Translations under genes and position numbers: made by a program
Part shown: one piece after another, positions 42,994-51,180 of the stretch
Layout of the letters: each line of letters begins with the position of its first letter
How positions within the stretch are numbered: the stretch's first letter is position 1
Notes under the pieces: generated by a model
Seen by the model: the letters and a program-made list of their open reading frames with translations, nothing else
Databases searched by the model: none
What the model was told of the DNA's origin: nothing
Assembly (NCBI GenBank): GCA_039180025.1
Contig: JBCDDZ010000001.1
Coordinates: forward strand, 83,998 to 147,997
DNA from: Algisphaera sp039180025
GTDB lineage: Bacteria > Planctomycetota > Phycisphaerae > Phycisphaerales > Phycisphaeraceae
DNA length: 64,000 nucleotides
Direction of reading: 5' to 3'

Positions 42994-44898
42994 TCATCGG
43001 ATTGAGCTGATCGGTGCAGCGGTGCGTTCGCTGACCCGGCCTGCGGTATCGATCGCTTCCACCCGCACGCCTGTCGCCCCGGCGGGCAGCGGGCGTGTCA
43101 GCGTTGTGGCGATCGGCAACACTTCGCCCAAGGGGGCCACCCCGTCGGGGGTCATTGCCTCGACCCGATAGCCGCGCAGCCGCCGGGGGTCGTTGACGCT
43201 GCGCCAACGGATCAGCACCTCATCGCCGTGCAGGCCCGGTGTGACCCGGGCCCGGACGTGGTCCGGGGCAGCGGGAGCGTCGGCCGACCGGTCGCTGAGA
43301 ATAACCAAGGCCACGCTGTGCATCGGCAATTCGAGCGTGATCGGGCCATCGGCCGTAGGCGATACCGAGACGGTCAACTCGGCCGCGTCGCGCAAGGCGT
43401 CCAACTGCTCGGGGGTCGGCGTGTCGGGCCGACCCATCCGATCCCAAACTGCGTGGGGATTCGTGTGACCCGGGCCGATCTGAAGGACCGAGGTCCAAGG
43501 CCAATCGCCGGTCCCCCCGGCCACGTCGAGTCTGACCCGGGCGGTCCCGGCCGCCGACGAATCGTCGCGGTGGTGTGACACCAGGAAAACCAAGTCGCCC
43601 GCGGCCGTTTTTGACACCAGACACCGAATCGCGTCGTCGTGTTCGGTGCCAACGTGCGGAGCGGCGGCGAGCGTGCGGTCGCCCAGCAGCGACAGCATCG
43701 TCATGACTTCGAGCACGGGTTTTTTGACCATCGACACGCCCGTGGAAGCCGTTGTCTGGTTCTCGATCGCGCCGTCACCGCCGGCAAAAGGCACCATCAC
43801 CGATCGCTGTCCCCAGCCGCCGAGGAAACCGAAGTCGTTACTCATCAACGCAAAATCCATATCGCTGCGCGCGGCTTCGCTGAGTTGGCGGTGCACCAGC
43901 CGGGCCAGAAACGAGGCGTAATACGGCTTGCCCCGCCAGTGGTGATCGCGCTTCCAACCCACCACCGGGTCCGCTTCGTTGTTGATAAAGGGCAGCTCCG
44001 CCAACCGCGGGTGGTGCTCTACGAGGTAGTCGTACAGCTCGCGCTGCCCATCCAAGATACGGTCCATGACCGGATCGATCGGCTCCCGCGACCAAGGCCC
44101 CCCCTTGACGTGTACGGAGATAAAATCGCAGCGCGGCGGTGACTGCCCCGTGAGATGGTTCGTGCCGGTATCGAGGTGCTTCATCAGCCCGGTGAACATG
44201 ATCGACAACTGCTGGGCCGTGCCCGGCCCGCCGAAACGCAGCTGGGGGTCGGCGTCCATCAGCCCGGCCGAGGTCGCGTCGTAATACAAGATCAATCCCG
44301 CCGCGTCGTCCTTGGCCCAAGGGTGTTCGAAATACGGGTGGACGTCGGGTTCGTTCCACACCTCAAACACCCAAGATCGTACTTCTTCCTGACCGTATCG
44401 ATCGATCAGGTGCCGGGCCAAGTCTCGCACCAGCCGCCGCCATTTCGCGAGCTGTGCCGGATCGTGTACATCCGTAAACGTAAAGCCTTCGGGCCGGCCC
44501 ATTACCTCGAAGAACGGCCGCATGCCCGCGTCGAGCATCACTTCCAGCGCCCGGTCCAGCCGCGACCAGTCGTACCGCGGCCGGTCGGTGTCGGCGCCTT
44601 CGACCTTTACCAGCGTCAACAAGTCGTGTACGCGGGCCCACTCCAGGCCCGCGTTCGGAACGCCGCCGAGGTGCGCCATCTGCACCCGCATCCGCTCGTC
44701 TTCGATCAGCGTCGGCGGCGTGAACCCCGTCGCGGTCCAGAAGTGGGGCAACGGCCCGGTGTCGCTGTTCGGGTCGATCGTAAACGCAACCTCCACTTGA
44801 GGCTGAGCGCTGAGCATCGGAGCCACGGCAAGCGTGCCGACCACCGCCAAATAACCGCCCCATGTCTTGGTCCACAGGCTCAAAAATCGTCGCATCAT
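42994..44898 (-). CDS. GH39 family glycoside hydrolase, alpha-L-iduronidase-like
   Basis: The ATG at 44898 (one of two adjacent) follows AAAGGACGGC and gives 634 residues. A signal peptide (YLAVVGTLAVAPMLSAQ) exports the enzyme. The acid/base motif FEVWNEPD holds Glu183, and the likely nucleophile is Glu308 in INNEADPVVGW, which matches the N-D/N-E-A-D-P-L-V-G-W form of alpha-L-iduronidases more than the beta-xylosidase form. The C-terminal ~100 residues look like a fibronectin-type or beta-sandwich domain (PDHVRARVTPGLHGDEVLIR). It probably cuts uronic acid or xylose links in polysaccharides. Confidence 0.88.
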   Translation of the reverse strand: MMRRFLSLWTKTWGGYLAVVGTLAVAPMLSAQPQVEVAFTIDPNSDTGPLPHFWTATGFTPPTLIEDERMRVQMAHLGGVPNAGLEWARVHDLLTLVKVEGADTDRPRYDWSRLDRALEVMLDAGMRPFFEVMGRPEGFTFTDVHDPAQLAKWRRLVRDLARHLIDRYGQEEVRSWVFEVWNEPDVHPYFEHPWAKDDAAGLILYYDATSAGLMDADPQLRFGGPGTAQQLSIMFTGLMKHLDTGTNHLTGQSPPRCDFISVHVKGGPWSREPIDPVMDRILDGQRELYDYLVEHHPRLAELPFINNEADPVVGWKRDHHWRGKPYYASFLARLVHRQLSEAARSDMDFALMSNDFGFLGGWGQRSVMVPFAGGDGAIENQTTASTGVSMVKKPVLEVMTMLSLLGDRTLAAAPHVGTEHDDAIRCLVSKTAAGDLVFLVSHHRDDSSAAGTARVRLDVAGGTGDWPWTSVLQIGPGHTNPHAVWDRMGRPDTPTPEQLDALRDAAELTVSVSPTADGPITLELPMHSVALVILSDRSADAPAAPDHVRARVTPGLHGDEVLIRWRSVNDPRRLRGYRVEAMTPDGVAPLGEVLPIATTLTRPLPAGATGVRVEAIDTAGRVSERTAAPISSIR

Positions 44899-45042
44899 GC
44901 CGTCCTTTAAATTGAAGCCAAAAAGAAGAAAAAGACTGAGGTTCAATCATACCGATCCGGCTGGGCGGTTTCGGTGGCCGGCTATCGAACTGCCGCCTGC
45001 GGCGACGGCGGGGCACCTCCCGCCGGCGTGGTCGATACGATA

Positions 45043-46188
45043 ATGCACATGATCATCGACACCGCGCAGATCTACGTGAAGTCCGGCAAAGGCGGCGATG
45101 GCTGCGTCTCGTTCCTGCGGATGAAATACATCCCCAAAGGCGGGCCCAACGGCGGCGACGGCGGCGACGGCGGCTCGGTCATCCTGCGGGCCGACCCCGA
45201 AGTCGAGACGCTCTTGGACTTCGCCGGGCGGCACCACTGGCGGGCCCAGCCGGGCGAGATGGGCCGCGGCAAGCAGCAGTACGGCAAGAACGGCGAAGAC
45301 CTAATCATCCGCCTCCCTCCGGGCACGCTGGTCTACGACGCGGATACCGGCGAACGCATCGTCGATCTGGACCGCGAGGGTATGACGTTCGTCGTGGCCA
45401 AGGGCGGCAAGGGCGGGCGGGGCAACGAATATCTCAAGACGCCGACGAACCAGTCCCCCCGAGAGGCCGAGCCCGGCGAGCCCGCGGTGGAACTCAACCT
45501 CAGTCTCGAGCTCAAGCTCATCGCCGACGTCGGCCTGCTGGGGAAACCCAACGCGGGCAAGAGCACGCTCTTGAGCGTGGTCAGCGCGGCCGAGCCGAAG
45601 GTCGCCGACTACCCGTTCACCACCCTCGTGCCGCAGCTCGGGATCGCGGAACTGCCGAGCGGTTCGGGGAAAAAAACCGGAGGAGGGGGTGCTTCCGGAG
45701 CGACGCCCGAGGGGTACAACCGCCGGCTGGTGATCGCAGACATCCCGGGGCTGATCGAAAAAGCCAGCGAGGGAGCGGGGCTGGGCACGCGGTTTCTGCG
45801 TCACGTCGAACGGACCAAGCTGCTGATCCACGTCTTGGAACCCGAGCCCGAAGACGGCAGCGACCCCCTCGAAAACTACCACGTGATCCGCCAGGAGTTG
45901 GCGTCGCACTCGTCGGCCCTGGCCGAGAAACCAGAGATCATCGCGCTAAGTAAAATAGACTTGTTAGGCGGGCCGGAAGACCACGCGGTCGCCCAGCAGA
46001 TGATCGCCGAGGCGCTGAATAAACCCGTGCTGACGTTCAGTTCCGCGACCCGGATCGGGCTCTCCGACCTGCTCGAAGAAGCGTGGGCCCGGCTGCACGC
46101 CGCACCCGACGCCGCCCCCGCCCCCGGCTGGAGAGACAAACCGGCTCAGTTGGCCGACGCCCCGCCCGAATCTGCCCCCCCTGCCTGA
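45043..46188 (+). CDS. obgE: Obg family GTPase
   Basis: Obg is an essential GTPase linked to large-subunit assembly and stress signalling. The start at 45043 gives 381 residues (an ATG at 45049 is equally possible). The glycine-rich Obg domain is seen at 1-157 (YVKSGKGGDGCVSFLRMKYI and later GKGGRGNEYLKTPTNQSPRE), then the G1 loop GKPNAGKST, G2 in YPFTTLVPQ, G3 DIPG and G4 LSKIDLL. An insert of Lys, Gly, Ala and Ser (~204-222) lies between G2 and G3. The C-terminal tail is Ala/Pro-rich and does not match the OCT domain. Confidence 0.96.
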   Translation: MHMIIDTAQIYVKSGKGGDGCVSFLRMKYIPKGGPNGGDGGDGGSVILRADPEVETLLDFAGRHHWRAQPGEMGRGKQQYGKNGEDLIIRLPPGTLVYDADTGERIVDLDREGMTFVVAKGGKGGRGNEYLKTPTNQSPREAEPGEPAVELNLSLELKLIADVGLLGKPNAGKSTLLSVVSAAEPKVADYPFTTLVPQLGIAELPSGSGKKTGGGGASGATPEGYNRRLVIADIPGLIEKASEGAGLGTRFLRHVERTKLLIHVLEPEPEDGSDPLENYHVIRQELASHSSALAEKPEIIALSKIDLLGGPEDHAVAQQMIAEALNKPVLTFSSATRIGLSDLLEEAWARLHAAPDAAPAPGWRDKPAQLADAPPESAPPA

Positions 46189-46279
46189 TCCGCTGCCGAG
46201 TCTTGAAGTAGGATGACGTCACCCCGCGAGGCCGGCCGCTGTTGTCGCCGCCCCGCCGGACACCCAGCCCCCGAAATCT

Positions 46280-47068
46280 ATGCCTGAACTCAACCTCCTC
46301 GCAGTCAGCGTCGGCAACACCCGCACCCGCATCGGCGGGTTCGTCGAGGGAAAACTCGCCGAGACCGCTACGTTCGTCAACGACAAGAACGCCAAGCTCA
46401 CCGACGCGATCGACCGCGCCTACACCCCGCTCCGCGAACGAGAAAACACGGTGGTCCTGCTTTCGTCGGTGAATCCCACGATCGCCGAACCGATCCAGCA
46501 GACGCTCGCCGCGCACCTCGGACACGAAGTCTGCCTCGTCGAACGCGACTACCCTATCCCCGTCGGTCGCCAGCTCGACCCCGAAGCGATGACCGGCGAA
46601 GACCGACTGCTCAACGCCGCCGCCGCCTACGACGTCCTCAAGCAGGCGTGCGTCGTGGTCGATGCCGGCACGGCCATCACGATCGATTTCATCGACGGCG
46701 GCGGTACCTTTCACGGCGGCGCGATTGCCCCGGGGGCCCAACTCATGATGGACTCGCTCAACCAGCGCACCGCCCAGCTCCCCGAGGTCGAATTCGCCCG
46801 GCCTCACGAAGTCATCGGGCACAACACGCTCGAAGCCATGAAGTCCGGCGTGTTCCACGGCCTGCGTGGCATGGTGCGCGAACTCGTCGAGCAGTTCGCC
46901 GAAGCCGCCGGGCAGTTCCCGCTGGTCGTCGCCACCGGCGGCGACGCCCCAACCCTCTTTCAAGACTTCGAGCTGATCGATCGGATCGTCCCCGACCTGA
47001 CCCTTATGGGGCTCGCCGCCACCCTCCGCATCGCCGCCGAACGCGCCGAAGCCGATGGCGACGACTAA
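46280..47068 (+). CDS. coaX: Type III pantothenate kinase
   Basis: CoaX phosphorylates pantothenate in the first step of coenzyme A synthesis. The 262-residue length is normal. Seen are the ASKHA phosphate loop VSVGNTRTRIGGF (~9-21), PMTGEDRLLNA-type sequence (as AMTGEDRLLNAAAAYD, ~100), VVVDAGTAITIDFID (~127-141) with the catalytic Asp, GGAIAPGAQLMMDSL and ATGGDAP near the end. It lies 92 bases after obgE in the same direction. Confidence 0.93.
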   Translation: MPELNLLAVSVGNTRTRIGGFVEGKLAETATFVNDKNAKLTDAIDRAYTPLRERENTVVLLSSVNPTIAEPIQQTLAAHLGHEVCLVERDYPIPVGRQLDPEAMTGEDRLLNAAAAYDVLKQACVVVDAGTAITIDFIDGGGTFHGGAIAPGAQLMMDSLNQRTAQLPEVEFARPHEVIGHNTLEAMKSGVFHGLRGMVRELVEQFAEAAGQFPLVVATGGDAPTLFQDFELIDRIVPDLTLMGLAATLRIAAERAEADGDD

Positions 47069-47097
47069 GCCTGTATCACGCCGCACCGTTCTTTTCT

Positions 47098-47571
47098 ATG
47101 TCCCGCCCCGCCGTAACCCGTGAAGCCGCTTTATCGCCCCTGATGATCGCCAAGCTTTTCTGGGCGGCGCTGCTCTCCAGCCAAGCCATGCTGATCGCCG
47201 TGGCTTTGATCTTGGCCCCGACGCCGGCCGACGACCCCGACGCTGCCCCTGTGTTTTCCGCCTCGGCCCTGGCCGGATTTATTACGGTGGCCTTGACCGT
47301 ACCGCTTGCCTATTTCCTGCGTAATCAGGTCTATAAATCTCAGTGGCAGGCCCACGCCGTCACGCCGCGGGGCTACCTCACGGGGAACCTCGTCTTCCTC
47401 GGTCTCCTCGAGACCTCCGGAGCCATCGCCAGCGCAACCGCCATTTTCGAGCAGCGGGCTTGGCCGAACCTGATTCCCGCCCTGGTTGTCTTGGCGCTGT
47501 TCCTCGCGAACTTCCCGCACGGCAGGCCGCTGGACCCCGCCCCGCCCCGCCTCGGGGTTTCCGAGAAATAA
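47098..47571 (+). CDS. Multi-pass membrane protein of unknown function
   Basis: The 157-residue protein starts at the ATG at 47098, 29 bases after coaX. Four hydrophobic segments are seen (about 17-40, 53-70, 93-110 and 121-138), with TVPLAYFLRNQVYKSQW between two and a Pro-rich tail (GRPLDPAPPRLG). I recognise no family. The spacing suggests it is in the same transcript as coaX and the GTPase that follows 20 bases later. Confidence 0.7.
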   Translation: MSRPAVTREAALSPLMIAKLFWAALLSSQAMLIAVALILAPTPADDPDAAPVFSASALAGFITVALTVPLAYFLRNQVYKSQWQAHAVTPRGYLTGNLVFLGLLETSGAIASATAIFEQRAWPNLIPALVVLALFLANFPHGRPLDPAPPRLGVSEK

Positions 47572-47590
47572 CCCGCGCCGCTGCCTCTCG

Positions 47591-48670
47591 ATGGACGCCA
47601 CCCACACCCTTACAACCGCTCTTCAGCCCGGTGCCGTGGCGATCTTGCATGTCCACGGGTCCGAGACCCACCGCGTTCTGGAACAGCTCACCGGACATGC
47701 CGCGTGGCCGGTGGGTCGGCTGAGGCTCTCGCGCTTCGCCGACATCGACGAAGGCCTGGCCGGGCTCATCCGCCCGGACACCGCGCAGCTCATGCCCCAC
47801 GCCGGCCCCCGGGTGGTCCAAAAGCTACAAGCCTGGCTCGACAACCATCACGTCCCGCCCGCTACACACCCCGTACCTCAAGCACTCTACCCCGAGGCCG
47901 ACTCACCCCTAGAAGCGGACGTTCTCCACGCCATCGCCAACGCCGCCAGCCCCGCCGCGGTCGACCTGCTCGCCGCTCAGCCAAAGCTCTGGCGCATCTG
48001 GCACAACACCCACCCCCGGCCGCGCGTCTCGGACCCAGGCCGCAGCCCGCTGCGTCACCTGCTTATCCCCCCCACCGTGGTCGTCGTCGGTCGGCCCAAC
48101 GTCGGCAAGTCCACCCTGCTCAACCAGCTTCTCGGCCGTGCCGCCAGTGTCGTCGCCGATCTGCCCGGCACCACCCGCGACTGGGTCGGCGGCCTCGTCG
48201 AACTCGCTCCCGCCCCCGCGACGCCGCTCACCAGTGCCGTTGCCGTCCGCTGGCTCGATACCCCCGGCCTCCGCCACAGCGACGACCCCGTGGAACAGCG
48301 GGCCATCGCCCTCGCCCGCCGCCTCACCGAGCAGGCCGACGTTCTAATCGCCATGCGCGACCCCGAGCGCGACTGGCCCGAGCCCGAAGCGTTCCCCCGC
48401 CACCGGACCCCCGACTTGTGGCTCCGCAACAAATCCAGGCCCAAAGATACGGACGCCCCCGGCAGCCGAGAGCACCCCCTCCATCTCACCGCACGAGAAG
48501 GCGACGGCATCGAACAGCTACAACAGCGTGTTCTACAGACTCTGGGCCTGTCCCCCCAGCCTCCAGCAGAGCCCGCACTCTGGGCGTTCTCACCGAGGCT
48601 CCAGGACATCGTCAACGGCCGGTCGACGGGTGCGGAGCCTTATCTCGGCGTCGAACCCAAACGCGGTTAA
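47591..48670 (+). CDS. Orphan MnmE-like GTPase
   Basis: The ATG at 47591 gives 359 residues. The N terminus (TALQPGAVAILHVHGSET) resembles the folate-binding domain start of MnmE. The GTPase domain follows with G1 GRPNVGKST (~165-173), G2 TTRDW, G3 DTPGL and an altered G4 NKSR (normally NKxD). The C-terminal Cys motif of MnmE used in tRNA modification is absent, as are parts of the helical domain. It is thus a divergent relative, not the tRNA-modifying enzyme. The missing G4 Asp may lower GTP specificity. Function unknown. Confidence 0.8.
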   Translation: MDATHTLTTALQPGAVAILHVHGSETHRVLEQLTGHAAWPVGRLRLSRFADIDEGLAGLIRPDTAQLMPHAGPRVVQKLQAWLDNHHVPPATHPVPQALYPEADSPLEADVLHAIANAASPAAVDLLAAQPKLWRIWHNTHPRPRVSDPGRSPLRHLLIPPTVVVVGRPNVGKSTLLNQLLGRAASVVADLPGTTRDWVGGLVELAPAPATPLTSAVAVRWLDTPGLRHSDDPVEQRAIALARRLTEQADVLIAMRDPERDWPEPEAFPRHRTPDLWLRNKSRPKDTDAPGSREHPLHLTAREGDGIEQLQQRVLQTLGLSPQPPAEPALWAFSPRLQDIVNGRSTGAEPYLGVEPKRG

Positions 48671-48685
48671 ACCATCAAGATCGAA

Positions 48686-49726
48686 TCACTCGTCGCCGTC
48701 GCCGGCAATATTGTCGCGCATCTGCGTGTCGGCCTCGAGGTTCTTCATACGGTAGTAATCCATGATGCCCATGTTGCCCGAGCGGAACGCTTCCGCCATG
48801 GCTTTGGGCACCTCGGCCTCGGCCAGCGTGACCAGTGCACGGTTCTTCTCGATGTCGGCCTTGTTCTCCTGTTCCTGCGCGACCGCCATCGCCCGCCGCT
48901 GCTCGGCCTCGGCCTGGAAGCGGCGCTTGTCCGACTCGGCTTGGTCGGCCTGGAGCTTGGCCCCGATGTTCTCGCCCACGTCGATATCCGCGATATCCAC
49001 CGACAGGATCGTAAACGCCGTGCCCGCGTCGAGCCCTTTGCCCAGCACGGTTTTGGAGATCGAGTCGGGGTTTTCGAGCACCGCCTTATGCGACTGGGCC
49101 GAGCCGATCGTCGTCACGATCCCTTCGCCGACCCGAGCCACGATTGTTTCCTCGGTCGCCCCGCCGATCAGCCGCGCCAGGTTGGCCCGCACCGTGATCC
49201 GTGCCCGTGCTTTGAGTTGGATCCCGTCCTGCGCAACCGCATCGATCGTTGACCGCCCCTGTTCGGGGCTGGGGCAATCGATCACCTTGGGGTTCACCGA
49301 GGTCTGCACCGCGTCGAGGATATCCCGCCCGGCCAGGTCGATCGCGCACGCGGTGTTCCAGTCCAAGTCGATCTTCGCCCGGTCCGCCGCGATCAGCGCG
49401 TTGATGACCCGCGGCACGTCCCCGCGGGCCAGGTAGTGCGTTTCGAGTTGATTGGTCGAGACGTCCAGCCCCGCTTTCACCGCCTGGATCCGGCTGTTGA
49501 CGATGACGTTGGGGTTGACCTTCCGCAGCCACATCCCGATCAGCGCACTGAGCGAAACCTTGGCCCCCGACACCCAGGCCCGGATATACAGCCCCGCGAA
49601 CTTAAACACGATCGCCACCACGAACAGAGAGATCAGCAGCAGCACGATCGCCACGACGTAAAGCAGCGGCGACGTGCCCCCCGCCTGGGCGAGCGTTTCG
49701 GGCAGAGCAGGCACGAGAGCAGACAT
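48686..49726 (-). CDS. floA: Flotillin-like protein FloA
   Basis: FloA organises functional membrane microdomains. The 346-residue protein has an N-terminal membrane helix (~22-46, LLYVVAIVLLLISLFVVAIV), the juxtamembrane ALIGMWLRKVNPNVIVNSRI, the SPFH-like domain (~70-220, with VDCPSPEQ-type sequence PKVIDCPSPEQGRSTI) and a helical Ala/Glu/Gln region (EAEQRRAMAVAQEQENKAD). It ends with GNMGIMDYYRMKNLEADTQM, diagnostic of FloA. AAGGAA precedes the ATG. It converges with the MnmE-like GTPase gene. Confidence 0.95.
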   Translation of the reverse strand: MSALVPALPETLAQAGGTSPLLYVVAIVLLLISLFVVAIVFKFAGLYIRAWVSGAKVSLSALIGMWLRKVNPNVIVNSRIQAVKAGLDVSTNQLETHYLARGDVPRVINALIAADRAKIDLDWNTACAIDLAGRDILDAVQTSVNPKVIDCPSPEQGRSTIDAVAQDGIQLKARARITVRANLARLIGGATEETIVARVGEGIVTTIGSAQSHKAVLENPDSISKTVLGKGLDAGTAFTILSVDIADIDVGENIGAKLQADQAESDKRRFQAEAEQRRAMAVAQEQENKADIEKNRALVTLAEAEVPKAMAEAFRSGNMGIMDYYRMKNLEADTQMRDNIAGDGDE

Positions 49727-49923
49727 GGTGTGTTCCTTATGAAAATTTAAACGCGGCCGGAGCCACCGCGGACCGGGATGCTGCCGGTAGTGTACGGCCC
49801 CTACCCCGGGCGAGGCAACGGCTCAAGGCTCAGGGCAAACTCTATACTGCACCGACCCGATACCGCCCCGGCCCCGCAAGGGCCACGCCGCCCCCCACCC
49901 GACGCTTCTGAGGAACCTCCACC

Positions 49924-51042
49924 ATGCGCGCTATCGTCACCGGCCAAGTCGGCATGGACAAAAAAGACTACCTCCAGAAGGTCGTCGACCTCGCCGGACA
50001 GCGCGGCGAAAACATCGACCTCTACCACGTCGGGGACTTGATGTATCACGAAGCACCCGACGTCCGGCCCGGCCGAATCCTCGACCTCCAGCTTGGCCGG
50101 CTCCAGGCGCTCCGCCGGTCGGTCTTCAAAGACATCATCCGCGAATCCGAAGGCCAGCCCAACGTCATCGTCAACACCCACGCCACCTTCCGCTGGCGGC
50201 ACGGCCTGTTCAGCGCGTTCGACTTCGACCAGGTCAAAGCCCTCCAGCCCGACGTCCTGATCTGCCTGCTCGACAACATCGAGATCGTTCACGCCCGCCT
50301 GCACCGCGACCACACCATCGACGCGACCCTCAAAGACCTGATGGTCTGGCGCGAAGAAGAGATCATGGCCACCGAAATCATGGCCCAGGCGCTGGGGATC
50401 GAAAACCGCTTCTACGTCCTCTCCCGCGGCCGACACGCCGAGACCACCGAGACCGCCTTCCGCCTGATCTGTCGCCCCCAGATGAAGACCGTCTACCCCA
50501 GCTTCCCGATGACCCATGTCGAGAAACTCCCCGAGGTTCTCCAGGTCATCGACCGCTTCCGTGGCGACCTGGCGGACAAATTCATCGCGTTCGACCCGGG
50601 CGACGTCGACGAGAAAATCCTCTTAGACAAGGCGATCGCCGCCGCGAAGAACAGTCAGGACTTTGTTGAAGTCGAACCCGGCTCGTTCTCCGGCGGGCGA
50701 GAAAAGCTCCGCGTCTCGGTGCGCGAAGTCCTGGACATTGCCGGGGATGTAGACGGCCAGATCTATTCACGCGACTTCAAGATGGTCCGACAGAGCGACA
50801 TGATTGTGTCGCTAGTGCCGAACTTGCCCGACGGGTCGCCGGGGCTCAGCAGCGGGGTGGAGCGTGAACTCCACCATGCTTTCGAGCACGGCCGCGAGGT
50901 CTATGTGGTGTGGCACCCCGAAAAAAACCCCAGCCCCTTCATCACCGAGACCAGCACCCGGTGGTTCCGCTCGGTCGATGCGGCGATGCAGTATTTCGAG
51001 GAGCAGGGCATGTTCGCCCAGACCAACCTCTTTGGGCACTGA
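49924..51042 (+). CDS. Kinase-like P-loop protein fused to deoxyribosyltransferase-like domain
   Basis: The 372-residue protein begins MRAIVTGQVGMDKKDYLQKV, in the place of an adenylate-kinase-type P-loop but with D-K-K rather than G-K-S/T. Later parts keep the kinase pattern (NVIVNTHATFRWRHGLFSAF, DVLICLLDNIEIVHARL). Residues ~195-365 resemble nucleoside 2-deoxyribosyltransferases (SRDFKMVRQSDMIVSLVP; SGVERELHHAFEHGREVYVV). GAGGA precedes the ATG. Both halves suggest nucleotide binding. Similar AAA-type proteins are known in planctomycetes and archaea but their function is not established, as far as I know. Confidence 0.78.
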   Translation: MRAIVTGQVGMDKKDYLQKVVDLAGQRGENIDLYHVGDLMYHEAPDVRPGRILDLQLGRLQALRRSVFKDIIRESEGQPNVIVNTHATFRWRHGLFSAFDFDQVKALQPDVLICLLDNIEIVHARLHRDHTIDATLKDLMVWREEEIMATEIMAQALGIENRFYVLSRGRHAETTETAFRLICRPQMKTVYPSFPMTHVEKLPEVLQVIDRFRGDLADKFIAFDPGDVDEKILLDKAIAAAKNSQDFVEVEPGSFSGGREKLRVSVREVLDIAGDVDGQIYSRDFKMVRQSDMIVSLVPNLPDGSPGLSSGVERELHHAFEHGREVYVVWHPEKNPSPFITETSTRWFRSVDAAMQYFEEQGMFAQTNLFGH

Positions 51043-51180
51043 GCCGCGCCCGCTCGGCGAGGAGGATCAAGACGCCGGCTTGGTGCGGTGGCGTGATGCA
51101 CCCATCCCGCACATAATCAATGGGTCCTCCATTCGGTTTCAATCGCTAAAACCTGCCTCAAGAATTTTCCTCTTTCACCC

